From Pseudolabrys sp. (GTDB taxonomy: Bacteria > Pseudomonadota > Alphaproteobacteria > Rhizobiales > Xanthobacteraceae): a stretch of 64,000 nt of DNA. The notes under the pieces are model-generated. The model was not told the DNA's origin, did not search any database, and saw nothing but the letters and a program-made list of their open reading frames with translations. The stretch is taken from positions 1-64,000 of the forward strand of contig JAURVZ010000029.1 in NCBI GenBank assembly GCA_030655215.1. The letters run 5' to 3'. This document shows, one piece after another, positions 37,017-46,378 of the stretch. The stretch's first letter is position 1, and each line of letters opens with the position of its first letter. The position numbers and the translations under genes were made by a program.

Positions 37017-38119
37017 TGCCGTCCATTTACGACAAAGACAGAGCCGTGCGCGACGAAGCCCGCAACGACATTGGCGGCCTGATGGCCGAACTCGCCAGCC
37101 GTCCGCAGGTGTCCAAGAGCAAGCGCAAGCTGACCGGTCCGGAACGCGCCGCGGTGCTGATGCTGGCGCTCGGCGATCAATATGGCGGCAAGATCTTCAG
37201 CATGCTCGACGATGACGAGCTGCGCGAAATCTCCATCGTCATGTCCCAGCTCGGCACCATCGAGTCGGAAGAGGTCGAAGCCTTGCTGCTCGAATTCGTC
37301 GGCCGGCTGTCAGCCTCCGGCGCGCTGCTCGGCAATTACGACGCCACCGAACGCCTGCTGCAGCAATATCTGCCGAAGGATCGCGTCGGCGGCATCATGG
37401 ACGAAATTCGCGGGCCCGCCGGCCGCAACATGTGGGAAAAGCTCGCCAACGTTCAGGAAGAGGTTCTGGCGAACTATCTCAAGAACGAATATCCGCAGAC
37501 GGTTGCCGTCGTTCTGTCGAAGCTACGCCCCGAGCACGCCGCGCGCGTGCTGTCGATTTTGCCCGAAGACATGTCGCTCGACTGCGTCAGCCGCATGCTG
37601 AAGATGGAAGCGGTGCAGAAAGACGTCATCGAGCGCGTCGAGCAGACGCTGCGCACCGAATTCATGTCCAACCTGTCGCAGAAGCGCCGCCGCGACGCGC
37701 ATGAGGTGATGGCCGAGATTTTCAACAATTTCGACCGCCAGACGGAAACGCGTTTCCTCACGGCGCTGGAAGAAGAAAACCGCGATGCGGCCGAGCGCAT
37801 CAAGGCGCTGATGTTCACCTTCGACGACCTGATCAAGCTCGACGCCGGTTCGGCGCAGACTTTGATGCGCAATATCGACAAGGACAAGCTGGCGATTGCG
37901 CTGAAGGGCGCGACAGAAAAGGTGCGCGAGTTCTTCTTCAAGAACATGTCGACGCGCGCCGCCAAAATGCTGGTCGACGACATGGGCGCGCTCGGCGCGG
38001 TGCGTCTACGCGATGTCGACGAGGCGCAGACTTTGCTGGTCAATATCGCCAAGGATCTGGCGGCGAAGGGTGAAATCCTGATCGCCAAGAGCCAGGGCGA
38101 CGACGAACTGATTTATTAG
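37016..38119 (+). CDS. fliG: flagellar motor switch protein FliG
   Basis: [35 protein letters not shown]...[11 protein letters not shown]...; FliG domains. Confidence 0.96.
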   Translation: MPSIYDKDRAVRDEARNDIGGLMAELASRPQVSKSKRKLTGPERAAVLMLALGDQYGGKIFSMLDDDELREISIVMSQLGTIESEEVEALLLEFVGRLSASGALLGNYDATERLLQQYLPKDRVGGIMDEIRGPAGRNMWEKLANVQEEVLANYLKNEYPQTVAVVLSKLRPEHAARVLSILPEDMSLDCVSRMLKMEAVQKDVIERVEQTLRTEFMSNLSQKRRRDAHEVMAEIFNNFDRQTETRFLTALEEENRDAAERIKALMFTFDDLIKLDAGSAQTLMRNIDKDKLAIALKGATEKVREFFFKNMSTRAAKMLVDDMGALGAVRLRDVDEAQTLLVNIAKDLAAKGEILIAKSQGDDELIY

Positions 38120-38130
38120 GGCTTTCGATA

Positions 38131-38748
38131 ATGGCTGCTGCTGCGAAATTCACGTTCAACGAAGACTTCACTGGCGGTGACAAGCCGACGATCACGATCG
38201 TCGAGCATGAACGCCGCAGTGCCGACGTTGAAGCGATCGCGCATCGCAATGGTTTCGCTGCCGGCCAGTTGCAGGCGCGCAACGAAGCCGGCGAACGCAT
38301 CGCCATTGCCCTGACGCAGATCGGCGACAGCATGGCGCGGCTGAACAGCGCGCTGGCCGGTATCGAGGCCAAGCTGGAAACGGAAGCCGTGCAGGTTGCT
38401 TTCTCCGTGGCCCGCAAGTTGGCGCCGGAATTGGTCGCGCGCGAACCGCTGACGGAAATGTCGGCGCTGGCCAGCGAAGCTTTTCGCCAGTTGGTGACGA
38501 CGCCGCAGATCTCGGTCGCCATCGGCACAGAGATCTTCGACGCGACAAAGGAAAAGCTCGAAGACATTGCGCGGCTGCGCGGCTTTGACGGCCGCCTTAA
38601 CGTGCTGGCCGATAGCGCCGTTGGCGCCGGCGACTGCCGCATCGAATGGGCCGATGGCGGCATCAAGCGCGACACCGCGGCAACGCTGGCCGCGATCGAC
38701 GAAATGGTCGGCCGCTACGTCGCTGCGCGCACCACGACATTAAACTAA
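38131..38748 (+). CDS. fliH: flagellar assembly protein FliH / FlbE-like
   Basis: Position between fliG and fliN; FliH-like C-terminal region (LASEAFRQLVTTPQISVAIGTEIFDATKEKLEDIARLRGFDGRLNVLADSAVGAGDCRIEWADGGI). Confidence 0.85.
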   Translation: MAAAAKFTFNEDFTGGDKPTITIVEHERRSADVEAIAHRNGFAAGQLQARNEAGERIAIALTQIGDSMARLNSALAGIEAKLETEAVQVAFSVARKLAPELVAREPLTEMSALASEAFRQLVTTPQISVAIGTEIFDATKEKLEDIARLRGFDGRLNVLADSAVGAGDCRIEWADGGIKRDTAATLAAIDEMVGRYVAARTTTLN

Positions 38749-38787
38749 ACAGAATTTGGAACTAAACAGGCTTTCGGAGACGACGCG

Positions 38788-39144
38788 ATGAGTGATCAGG
38801 ACACCAAGGTACCGCTGCCCAACCTCGAAGATGGCGAGGTACAGCAGGTTGTCGATTCGGGCTCGATTGCGCCCGACCGCGACTCGGTGCATCGCGGTGC
38901 TGCCGATCTTGAAGCTTTGTTCGACGTACCGGTGCAGGTATCGGCCGTGCTCGGCCGTGCCCGCATGGATGTCGGCGAATTGTTGAAGCTCGGGCCTGGC
39001 GCCGTGCTCGAACTCGACCGCAAGGTCGGCGAAGCGATCGATATCTACGTCAATAACCGGCTGGTGGCGCGTGGCGAAGTCGTACTCGTCGAGGACAAGC
39101 TCGGCGTGACGATGACGGAAATCATCAAGACTGAAAAGAACTGA
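38788..39144 (+). CDS. fliN: flagellar motor switch protein FliN
   Basis: DVPVQVSAVLGRARMDVGELLKLGPGAVLELDRKVGEAIDIYVNNRLVARGEVVLVEDKLGVTMTEII. Confidence 0.96.
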   Translation: MSDQDTKVPLPNLEDGEVQQVVDSGSIAPDRDSVHRGAADLEALFDVPVQVSAVLGRARMDVGELLKLGPGAVLELDRKVGEAIDIYVNNRLVARGEVVLVEDKLGVTMTEIIKTEKN

Positions 39145-39158
39145 TAAGGAATACAGCT

Positions 39159-40529
39159 ATGCGGCTCCTCATTGTCGGCACTCTCGGCGGACAGCTCACC
39201 ATCGCCAGCAAGATCGCGATGGACAAGGGCGCTTCGGTCACCCACGCCGACTCGAACGAGCAGGCGGTCGCGGTGCTGCGCTCCGGCCGCGGCGCCGACC
39301 TCCTCTTCGTCGACGTCAATCTCGACATTCGCGACTTGGTCGAACGGCTCGATGCCGAGCGCATCCATGTGCCGATCGTCGCCTGCGGCGTCACCAACGA
39401 TGCGCGCGCCGCAGTGCGCGCCATTCATGCCGGCGCCAAAGAATACATCCCGCTGCCGCCCGACCCGGAATTGATTGCCGCCGTACTCGCCGCTGTGACC
39501 GACGATAACCGCGAGATGATCTATCGCGATGACGCAATGGCCTCGGTCGTCAAGCTGGCGCAGCAGATCGCCGGCTCGGATGCCTCGGTGCTGATCACCG
39601 GCGAAAGCGGCACCGGCAAGGAAGTGCTGGCCCGTTATGTCCATGGCCGCTCGCAGCGCGCCAAGAAGCCATTCATCACCGTCAACTGCGCGGCGATCCC
39701 TGAAAACCTGCTCGAGTCCGAATTGTTCGGCCATGAGAAAGGCGCCTTCACCGGTGCGCTCGGCCGCCGCATCGGCAAGTTCGAGGAAGCCAATGGCGGC
39801 ACGCTGCTGCTCGACGAAATTTCCGAGATGGATGTCCGGCTGCAAGCCAAGCTTCTGCGCGCCATTCAGGAACGCGTCATTGATCGCGTTGGCGGCGCCA
39901 AGCCGGTGCCGGTCGACATCCGCATCATCGCGACGTCGAACCGTAACCTGACCGACGCCGTGCGCGCCGGCACGTTCCGCGAAGACTTGATGTTCCGCCT
40001 CAACGTCGTAAACCTGAAGATCCCGCCGCTGCGCGAACGTCCGGCCGATATCGGCGAGCTGGCGACGCACTTCATCAAGAAGTACTCCGAAGCCAACGGC
40101 CTTGCCATTCGCCCGCTATCGGCGGAAGCGCGCCGCGCGCTGAACACGACGCGCTGGCCGGGCAATGTCCGCGAACTGGAGAACACGCTGCACCGCGCCG
40201 TGCTGCTCTCGAGCGGCGCCGAGATCGGCGTCGACGGCATCCTGTCGCCCGATGGCGCCCGCCTCGACCAGGCGCGCGGCACCGGCGTTGCCGAACAGGC
40301 GGCGCTGGCCGCCGAGCAGGTTACGCGCAGCCTCGTCGGCCGTACTGTGGCGGAAGTCGAACGCGACCTCATCCTCGAAACGCTCAAGCACTGCCTCGGC
40401 AACCGGACGCACGCCGCCAATATCCTCGGCATTTCGATCCGCACTTTGCGCAACAAGCTGAACGAATATTCGGCTGACGGTGCGCCGATCCCGCCGCCGC
40501 ATGGTGGCGAGATGCGGAGTGTGGCTTAA
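39159..40529 (+). CDS. flbD: sigma-54-dependent flagellar transcriptional regulator FlbD
   Basis: Degenerate receiver, AAA+ GESGTGKE and GAFTGA motifs, C-terminal Fis-type HTH; last gene of fliF-G-H-N-flbD order. Confidence 0.92.
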   Translation: MRLLIVGTLGGQLTIASKIAMDKGASVTHADSNEQAVAVLRSGRGADLLFVDVNLDIRDLVERLDAERIHVPIVACGVTNDARAAVRAIHAGAKEYIPLPPDPELIAAVLAAVTDDNREMIYRDDAMASVVKLAQQIAGSDASVLITGESGTGKEVLARYVHGRSQRAKKPFITVNCAAIPENLLESELFGHEKGAFTGALGRRIGKFEEANGGTLLLDEISEMDVRLQAKLLRAIQERVIDRVGGAKPVPVDIRIIATSNRNLTDAVRAGTFREDLMFRLNVVNLKIPPLRERPADIGELATHFIKKYSEANGLAIRPLSAEARRALNTTRWPGNVRELENTLHRAVLLSSGAEIGVDGILSPDGARLDQARGTGVAEQAALAAEQVTRSLVGRTVAEVERDLILETLKHCLGNRTHAANILGISIRTLRNKLNEYSADGAPIPPPHGGEMRSVA

Positions 40530-40557
40530 CCTCACTTCCGCAATGCGAAACATACAA

Positions 40558-40590
40558 ATCGCCGGGCACTCCCCGGCGATTTTCTTTTAA
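40558..40590 (+). terminator. intrinsic terminator after flbD
   Basis: ATCGCCGGGcactCCCCGGCGATTTTCTTTT. Confidence 0.8.
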
Positions 40591-40645
40591 TAACAAAGCA
40601 CAAAGAGAAAATGGAACCCTATGCCCCAGCCGCCGTTAGATCGGC

Positions 40646-41563
40646 ATGGTAAGGGCTCTACTCTGTCACAATCCGAATGCTGGCACCGATGGCAAGGACA
40701 AGGACAGCATTATCGCTGCCTTGAAATTGGCCGGCTATGAAACATCCTATGTGTCGGTAAAGGATGATGATTTCAAGAAAACGCTGGCGGGGGATGACGA
40801 CCTGATCGTCGCCGCCGGCGGCGATGGCACGCTGGCGACGGTGTTGCTTGCCTTGCAGGACCGCACCCGTCCGGTGGCCATCTTGCCACTCGGCACGGCC
40901 AACAATTTCGCCCGTTCGCTCGGCATTGCCGGCACGCCGCAGGAATTGGTCGAGACCTGGACCCTGGATCGCTATGTCGATGTCAATATCGGCTCGGTAA
41001 GCGGCTACTGGGGTACCACGCTATTTCTCGAGAGCTACGGCGTTGGTGTCTTCCCCGCTTTCCTCGAAGACGTCTCCAAGCGCAAAAAGCCCAAGGGCGC
41101 CGACAACCTGCTCAAGGGCCGCGAAGCCTTTCAGGACACGATAAAGGAAGCCAAGCCGTTCGACGTTATCGTCAAGATGGACGGCAAGACCTTCGAGAAG
41201 ACGCTGCTCGGCGTCGAAGTCGCCAACATCGCTTTCACGGGTCCTGGCCTGCCGATTGCCGCGAAAGCCGATCTCGGCGACGGGAAACTCGACGTTGTCT
41301 ATTTCGAAACCGCCGACCGCAAGAAGCTGATCAAGTGGATCGATGCGCCGCAGGTCGAGATGCCGCCGGTTACCTTGAAAAAGGCGACCAAGATCTCGTT
41401 GACCTGGACCGGCCAGCCTGCCCGCGTCGATGATGAGTATTTCGAAGCCACCGATAAGGAACAGACGGTCGATATCGTGTGTGAGGACACGCCAGTGCGC
41501 GTCCTGATGCCGGTCAAGCATCCCGTACAAAAGGCGCATGAAAAGAAGGCAGGTGCTGCATGA
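40646..41563 (+). CDS. diacylglycerol/lipid kinase family protein
   Basis: LLCHNPNAGT...DDLIVAAGGDGTLATVLLAL...ILPLGTANNFARSLGI. Confidence 0.9.
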   Translation: MVRALLCHNPNAGTDGKDKDSIIAALKLAGYETSYVSVKDDDFKKTLAGDDDLIVAAGGDGTLATVLLALQDRTRPVAILPLGTANNFARSLGIAGTPQELVETWTLDRYVDVNIGSVSGYWGTTLFLESYGVGVFPAFLEDVSKRKKPKGADNLLKGREAFQDTIKEAKPFDVIVKMDGKTFEKTLLGVEVANIAFTGPGLPIAAKADLGDGKLDVVYFETADRKKLIKWIDAPQVEMPPVTLKKATKISLTWTGQPARVDDEYFEATDKEQTVDIVCEDTPVRVLMPVKHPVQKAHEKKAGAA

Positions 41564-42513
41564 GCACCACGGCCAAGGCCAAGAAGCCTGAAGCGAAGTC
41601 TGAGACAAAGTCGGACGCTGGGGTCGAGGCGCCGAAGACGATCGCTCTTAAAGATGTCGAAAAGCTGCCGGCGCCGAATGAGGACGTCGGTCTTTCACGT
41701 GAGACACTGCGTGAAATCGAATCCGCGGCGATTGAGCTTGCCGGCATTGCTGGCGCCGAGATCACCCGCGCTGTCGGTGGCCTGTTGGCGGTTCGTTATA
41801 AAACCTCGGCCAAGGCCGACGAATTCAAGGATCCGGTCTCCGAAGTCGATCAGAACGTCGAGATCATGATCCGCAAGAAGCTCTCCGAGAGCTTCCCCAA
41901 GCACGACATCATTGGCGAAGAGAGCAAAGAACGGCCGGCGAAGAATGATTTCATCTGGGCTGTCGATCCGATCGACGGCACGGCGAATTTCGTCAACGGC
42001 CTGCCCCTATTCGCGGCCTCCATCGGCATTCTTTACAAGGGCGTGCCGGTTGTCGGCGCGGTGTGGACTTCGGTCAGCCACGCACTGCGCGCGGGTGTCT
42101 ATCACTGCACCGCCGGCGGCAAGCTGCGCTTTGACGGCGCCGACGTGACGCCGAAGGTTAACCCCGACGTCAAGCGCCGCTTGATCGGCGTGCCTGTCGC
42201 CACTGTCAGCGATGGTTTGTGGGAAACACGCAAGACCGGCTCGGCGGCGCTGGAATGTGCCATGGTTGCTGCGGGTCTGTTGCAGGCCGCACGCTTCGCG
42301 ACGCCGAACATCTGGGACATTGCCGGCGGCCTCGCCTTGGTCTTCGCCGGCGGCGGCGTTGCTTGGCGCCGCGTCGACAAGGAATGGGTCGAGATGACCA
42401 TCTTCGAGCCGAGCAAGGAAAATCCTGACCTGCGCTATTGGCGCGGCGAAATCATCATTGGCGAACGCAGCGCCGCCGAGAAGATGGTCGAGATGCAGTC
42501 CTCGACCAGCTAA
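41560..42513 (+). CDS. inositol monophosphatase family protein
   Basis: DIIGEESKE, WAVDPIDGTANFVNGLPLFAASIG, WDIAGGLALVFAGGG; start overlaps previous stop. Confidence 0.9.
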   Translation: MSTTAKAKKPEAKSETKSDAGVEAPKTIALKDVEKLPAPNEDVGLSRETLREIESAAIELAGIAGAEITRAVGGLLAVRYKTSAKADEFKDPVSEVDQNVEIMIRKKLSESFPKHDIIGEESKERPAKNDFIWAVDPIDGTANFVNGLPLFAASIGILYKGVPVVGAVWTSVSHALRAGVYHCTAGGKLRFDGADVTPKVNPDVKRRLIGVPVATVSDGLWETRKTGSAALECAMVAAGLLQAARFATPNIWDIAGGLALVFAGGGVAWRRVDKEWVEMTIFEPSKENPDLRYWRGEIIIGERSAAEKMVEMQSSTS

Positions 42514-42535
42514 TCGGCAACGATCACGCTTAAAG

Positions 42536-42569
42536 AAAAAGCCCGGCACAATGGCCGGGCTTTTAGTTT
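42536..42569 (+). terminator. intrinsic terminator
   Basis: AAAAAGCCCGGCacaatGGCCGGGCTTTTAGTTT. Confidence 0.8.
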
Positions 42570-42585
42570 GTGTCGTCAGGCACGT

Positions 42586-42777
42586 TTACTTGCGTGCCGT
42601 CTTGCGCGCGCGTTGCGGCTGGTTCTCATCACGCTGGCGGCTGGTATCGAGTTCGACAGCCTTGGCCATCAGGTTGTTGCTCATCGCCTCAAGCTGCGCC
42701 GCCATTTCACGGCCGGCACGTGCGAGCTTGACGCACTGGTCGGCCGTGTCGATTAGGTACTCTTCAGTTTTGCTCAT
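42586..42777 (-). CDS. small hypothetical protein
   Basis: MSKTEEYLIDTADQCVKLARAGREMAAQLEAMSNNLMAKAVELDTSRQRDENQPQRARKTARK. Confidence 0.55.
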   Translation of the reverse strand: MSKTEEYLIDTADQCVKLARAGREMAAQLEAMSNNLMAKAVELDTSRQRDENQPQRARKTARK

Positions 42778-42870
42778 AATAGCCCTGTATGCTTCGGCAT
42801 CGCATATGCGTAAGTGCCGCGTGCAGACAAGGGGTTGTACAATCAAATTACATGTAGTTTACGCAATATA

Positions 42871-43230
42871 ATGACCCACGTCTCCGCTCCCCGCTTCATC
42901 TACAAAATCTGCCCGGCGCCTTTGTGGCGCGAAGCCGAATCGGCCGGCGTTTTCAAAGGTGCGCCGGTCGATATTCTAGACGGATACATCCACTTCTCCA
43001 CCGCAGCGCAGGCTGTCGAGACGGCGGCTAAGCATTTTACCGGCCAGGACAATCTGTTGCTGATTCAAATCGATAGCCAGAAACTCGGCGAGAGCTTGAA
43101 ATGGGAGCCGTCGCGCGGCGGCGCCCTCTTCCCGCATCTTTATAGCGTTCTCGATCTTAAGGCCGTGGCGAAGATCGACCCTTTGCCGCTCGGTCCCGAT
43201 GGAAAGCATCTCTTTCCGCCTCTGGATTGA
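42871..43230 (+). CDS. DUF952 domain-containing protein
   Basis: FIYKICPAPLWREAESAGVFKGAPVDILDGYIHFSTAAQAVETAAKHFTGQDNLLLIQID. Confidence 0.88.
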   Translation: MTHVSAPRFIYKICPAPLWREAESAGVFKGAPVDILDGYIHFSTAAQAVETAAKHFTGQDNLLLIQIDSQKLGESLKWEPSRGGALFPHLYSVLDLKAVAKIDPLPLGPDGKHLFPPLD

Positions 43231-43314
43231 GCATATTCACAGCCCGCCAGTTTTATAGGCGGAACCAAGCACCGCTTCGGCGATTATATCGCAGCGCAAC
43301 AAACGCGGTGTCAG

Positions 43315-43641
43315 ATGTCCCTTTCCCAGTTCTGGACCAGCATTCATCCCTCGGTGTTTCACAACACCGCCGGGCCGATGCGTGAGGCCGTGGCCGAACT
43401 GCGGCCGAGCGGCGCGATGCGCTATCGCTGCCCGGTCAATGGCAGTCTGGTGCTGGTAACGGATGACGTGACGCTGGCTGAGCTCGACAAGCCGCGCGCC
43501 CGCTTGCGCTGTATCGACTGCGGCGAGATGCATTTGCTGACGCAGGAAAGCGACCAGGACATCGACGCTTCCAGCGACGTCACGGAAGACCTGATCATCC
43601 CGTCACGCGCGGCGATTGTCGACGCTCAATCCAAGCTCTAG
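43315..43641 (+). CDS. hypothetical protein
   Basis: 108-aa ORF; RCPVNGSLVLVTDD...RLRCIDCGEMHLLT. Confidence 0.6.
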   Translation: MSLSQFWTSIHPSVFHNTAGPMREAVAELRPSGAMRYRCPVNGSLVLVTDDVTLAELDKPRARLRCIDCGEMHLLTQESDQDIDASSDVTEDLIIPSRAAIVDAQSKL

Positions 43642-43689
43642 TCTTGTCTCCCGGAGCCGGCCGATCCCGCGCCGGCGGGGGGATTTGCT

Positions 43690-44043
43690 ATGCGCCGTTT
43701 CCTTGTCACGTCCGCTGCTCTGCTGTGGAGCGCCGGCGTTGCACTCGCTGCCGATCCGGTCGGCACCTATAGGGCCGAAGGGTCCAATCCCGGCGGACAA
43801 GGCAAATACTCAGGCACTGTGATGGTGACGAAAACCGGAGAGACCTATTCGGTCGTCTGGGTTGTCGGCAACACGCGCTACGTTGGCACCGGCATCGGCA
43901 ACAAGGATTTCCTCGCCGTGTCGTACAAGTCCGGTGACGGCACCGGCCTGGCGCTCTATGCCGCCGATGGCGGCAACTGGACCGGCCTGTGGACTTATGC
44001 CGGCGGCAAGGAGCTCGCGCCGGAAGTCTGGAAGCGCAACTGA
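43690..44043 (+). CDS. hypothetical secreted protein
   Basis: Signal peptide MRRFLVTSAALLWSAGVALAA then β-rich GTYRAEGSNPGGQGKYSGTVMVTKTGETYSVVW. Confidence 0.65.
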   Translation: MRRFLVTSAALLWSAGVALAADPVGTYRAEGSNPGGQGKYSGTVMVTKTGETYSVVWVVGNTRYVGTGIGNKDFLAVSYKSGDGTGLALYAADGGNWTGLWTYAGGKELAPEVWKRN

Positions 44044-44207
44044 ATTCGATAAAGTACGCAGCACTCAATTACCTTCGTGAGCACTCCGCACACGAAGGCG
44101 TCACGCTTACGTGACCTGGCGCACACATCTGCCGCGCACTCTCCTCCGTATTACCTGTTGTCTCCGCCACACGGAATGGAGACCAACAACCAAGGACGGA
44201 GCACATC

Positions 44208-44765
44208 ATGAATCTCTTCAGCAAGACTGCCCTCACCGGGGCAGCGTTGGCGCTCGCGCTCAGCACATCCGCCTTCGCACAAAGCAAGATGGTTGGCGGC
44301 GCCGAAATGTTGCCGACAAAGAACATCGTCGAAAATGCGATGAACTCGAAAGATCACACGACGCTCGTTGCCGCCGTAAAGGCCGCAGGTCTCGTCGAGA
44401 CCTTGTCAGGAAAAGGTCCGTTCACAGTTTTCGCGCCGACCAATGCCGCATTCGCCAAGCTGCCGGCCGGCACTGTCGATAATCTCGTGAAGCCCGAGAA
44501 CAAGGCGACGCTCACCAAGATCCTGACCTGTCACGTCGTTCCCGTCGCTGCGATGTCGACCGCGATCGCCAAGATGATCAAGGACGATGGTGGCATGCAC
44601 AAGGTGAAGACCGTTGGCGGCTGCACGCTCACCGTCAAGATGATGGGCGACAAGATCCAGATCGTCGATGAGAAGGGTTCGACCGCGACCGTGACCATCG
44701 CCGACGTCAAGCAGTCGAACGGCGTCATCCACGTCATCGATACCGTTTTGTTGCCGGCCAGCTAA
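44208..44765 (+). CDS. fasciclin domain-containing protein
   Basis: Signal peptide; TLVAAVKAAGLVETLSGKGPFTVFAPTNAAFAKLPAGTVDNLVKPENKATLTKILTCHVV. Confidence 0.95.
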   Translation: MNLFSKTALTGAALALALSTSAFAQSKMVGGAEMLPTKNIVENAMNSKDHTTLVAAVKAAGLVETLSGKGPFTVFAPTNAAFAKLPAGTVDNLVKPENKATLTKILTCHVVPVAAMSTAIAKMIKDDGGMHKVKTVGGCTLTVKMMGDKIQIVDEKGSTATVTIADVKQSNGVIHVIDTVLLPAS

Positions 44766-44790
44766 GTTCAGCTTCATCGGCAATAGAAAG

Positions 44791-44828
44791 AGCCCGCCGC
44801 AGTCCCCCGCGGCGGGCTCACTTTGTTT
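44791..44828 (+). terminator. intrinsic terminator
   Basis: AGCCCGCCGCagtcccccGCGGCGGGCT followed by T-rich tract. Confidence 0.75.
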
Positions 44829-44840
44829 GAGCGTGATCTG

Positions 44841-45272
44841 TTACGAGTGCGCGGTTGCGAGACGCGCATTGCCACCGAACACGCGGCTCAGAGCGTAAGC
44901 GCCATCACCGAGCAGCGCCTGCACGCCGGAGGCGACGATCAGGAAGGCGGGATATTCCCAGCCGCCGTTCGGGTAGGAGAACACGAAGCCATTCGGCAGA
45001 TGCACCTTCAAGGCGCCGAGCAGGATCGGCAGCATCAGAAGCGAGATGGCGCGGGTCTGTACGCCGAGGATCAACAGCACGCCGCCGCCGATCTCACCGG
45101 CAACAACCAGGTAAGCGGTCCAGCCGGGAAAGCCGACCGATTCAAAGAAGCCGACCGTGACCGGCAGGCCGAGCGTCAGCACCTTCCACAATCCGTGCGC
45201 AAGAAAGATGGAGCCGAGGGTGACGCGCAAAAGCGTCGCGGCGTAGTCGCTGTTCTGGGTATTCGTGTTCAT
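44841..45272 (-). CDS. DoxX family protein
   Basis: MNTNTQNSDYAATLLRVTLGSIFLAHGLWKVLTLGLPVTVGFFESVGFPGWTAYLVVAGEIGGGVLLILG. Confidence 0.9.
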   Translation of the reverse strand: MNTNTQNSDYAATLLRVTLGSIFLAHGLWKVLTLGLPVTVGFFESVGFPGWTAYLVVAGEIGGGVLLILGVQTRAISLLMLPILLGALKVHLPNGFVFSYPNGGWEYPAFLIVASGVQALLGDGAYALSRVFGGNARLATAHS

Positions 45273-45381
45273 GGTGGTTCTCCGTTGCGGACTAATCTCT
45301 GCCGACAGAACTAGACCTTGCGGCGATGCAATGCGATAAGCGTCCTCGCCAACCATGCTTGCATTTTTGCAAGGGCTGCTG

Positions 45382-46275
45382 ATGTTCGCCTGGGATGACC
45401 TTCGCCTCGTGCTCGCCATCGCCCGCCAGGGCGACCTGCGCAAAGCCGCCAGCGCCATGGGTGTCAATCACTCGACCGTGTTCCGGCGGCTCAATGCGCT
45501 GGAGGAGGCGCTCGGCTCCAAGCTGTTCGAGCGGCTGGCGTCGGGCTACCGCGCGACCGATAGCGGCCAGCGCCTGCTCGAGGCGGCCGAGCGCATGGAG
45601 ACCGAGGCCTTGGCGCTCGACCGGGATCTGACGGGCCGCGATACGCGCCTGACCGGCACGGTGCGGGTCACCGCATCCGAGACTTTGGCTTTCGGCGTGC
45701 TGTCCGGCGAAATCGCCCGCTTCCGCGCGCAACATCCTGGCATCCAGGTCGAGTTGATGGTCGACAACAGGATGCTCGATTTGTCTCGGCGTGAGGCCGA
45801 CGTCGCCTTCCGCGCCGCCCGGCCTGCCGAGGGTGACCTGTTCGGCCGCAAGATCGCCGATGTCGCCTGGCGCTTCTATGCTGCCCCCCGCTATCTCGCC
45901 GCCCACGGCACGCCGCGCGGCCTGCCCGACCTCGACAAGCACCAGATCATCCTCTGGGGCGAAGCGTCGCAACCGACAAAGGCCGCAGCCTGGCTGAGCA
46001 AGAACCTGACGGCCGGCGAGAGCGGCTACCGCACCGGCAGCCTGGTCAACCAGATGCTGGCCGCCAAGGCCGGCATGGGTCTCGCCCTTCTGCCGACCTA
46101 TCTCGGCGGCGCCGAGCCCGCATTGACGGCGGTTTTGCCGCTGCTGACCGACCTGAAGACCGAAAATTGGCTGGTCACCCACCGCTCGCTCAAGGACACG
46201 GCCCGCGTCCGCGCCTTCATGGAGATCGTCGGCGACGGTGTGAAGAAGCGGCTGGCGGCGGCAGGCCGGGGATAG
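45382..46275 (+). CDS. LysR family transcriptional regulator
   Basis: MFAWDDLRLVLAIARQGDLRKAASAMGVNHSTVFRRLNALEEALGSKLFERLASGYRATDSG; start could also be 45355. Confidence 0.9.
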   Translation: MFAWDDLRLVLAIARQGDLRKAASAMGVNHSTVFRRLNALEEALGSKLFERLASGYRATDSGQRLLEAAERMETEALALDRDLTGRDTRLTGTVRVTASETLAFGVLSGEIARFRAQHPGIQVELMVDNRMLDLSRREADVAFRAARPAEGDLFGRKIADVAWRFYAAPRYLAAHGTPRGLPDLDKHQIILWGEASQPTKAAAWLSKNLTAGESGYRTGSLVNQMLAAKAGMGLALLPTYLGGAEPALTAVLPLLTDLKTENWLVTHRSLKDTARVRAFMEIVGDGVKKRLAAAGRG

Positions 46276-46300
46276 CGCGCGCCCCATCGGGACACCGGCG

Positions 46301-46338
46301 TTAACCACCCGCTAACCATAAACTGGGCAAAGTTTGCC
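46301..46338 (+). promoter_or_regulatory. flhA regulatory region: CtrA-like box and GGCAA-N3-TTGCC dyad
   Basis: TTAA-CCACCCG-CTAAC (46301-46316) and GGCAA-AGT-TTGCC (46326-46338); same 25-bp phasing as at fliF. Confidence 0.65.
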
Positions 46339-46378
46339 GGGTTCTCCTGCCCGCCGCTCCTATTGTGCCCGGACATCA

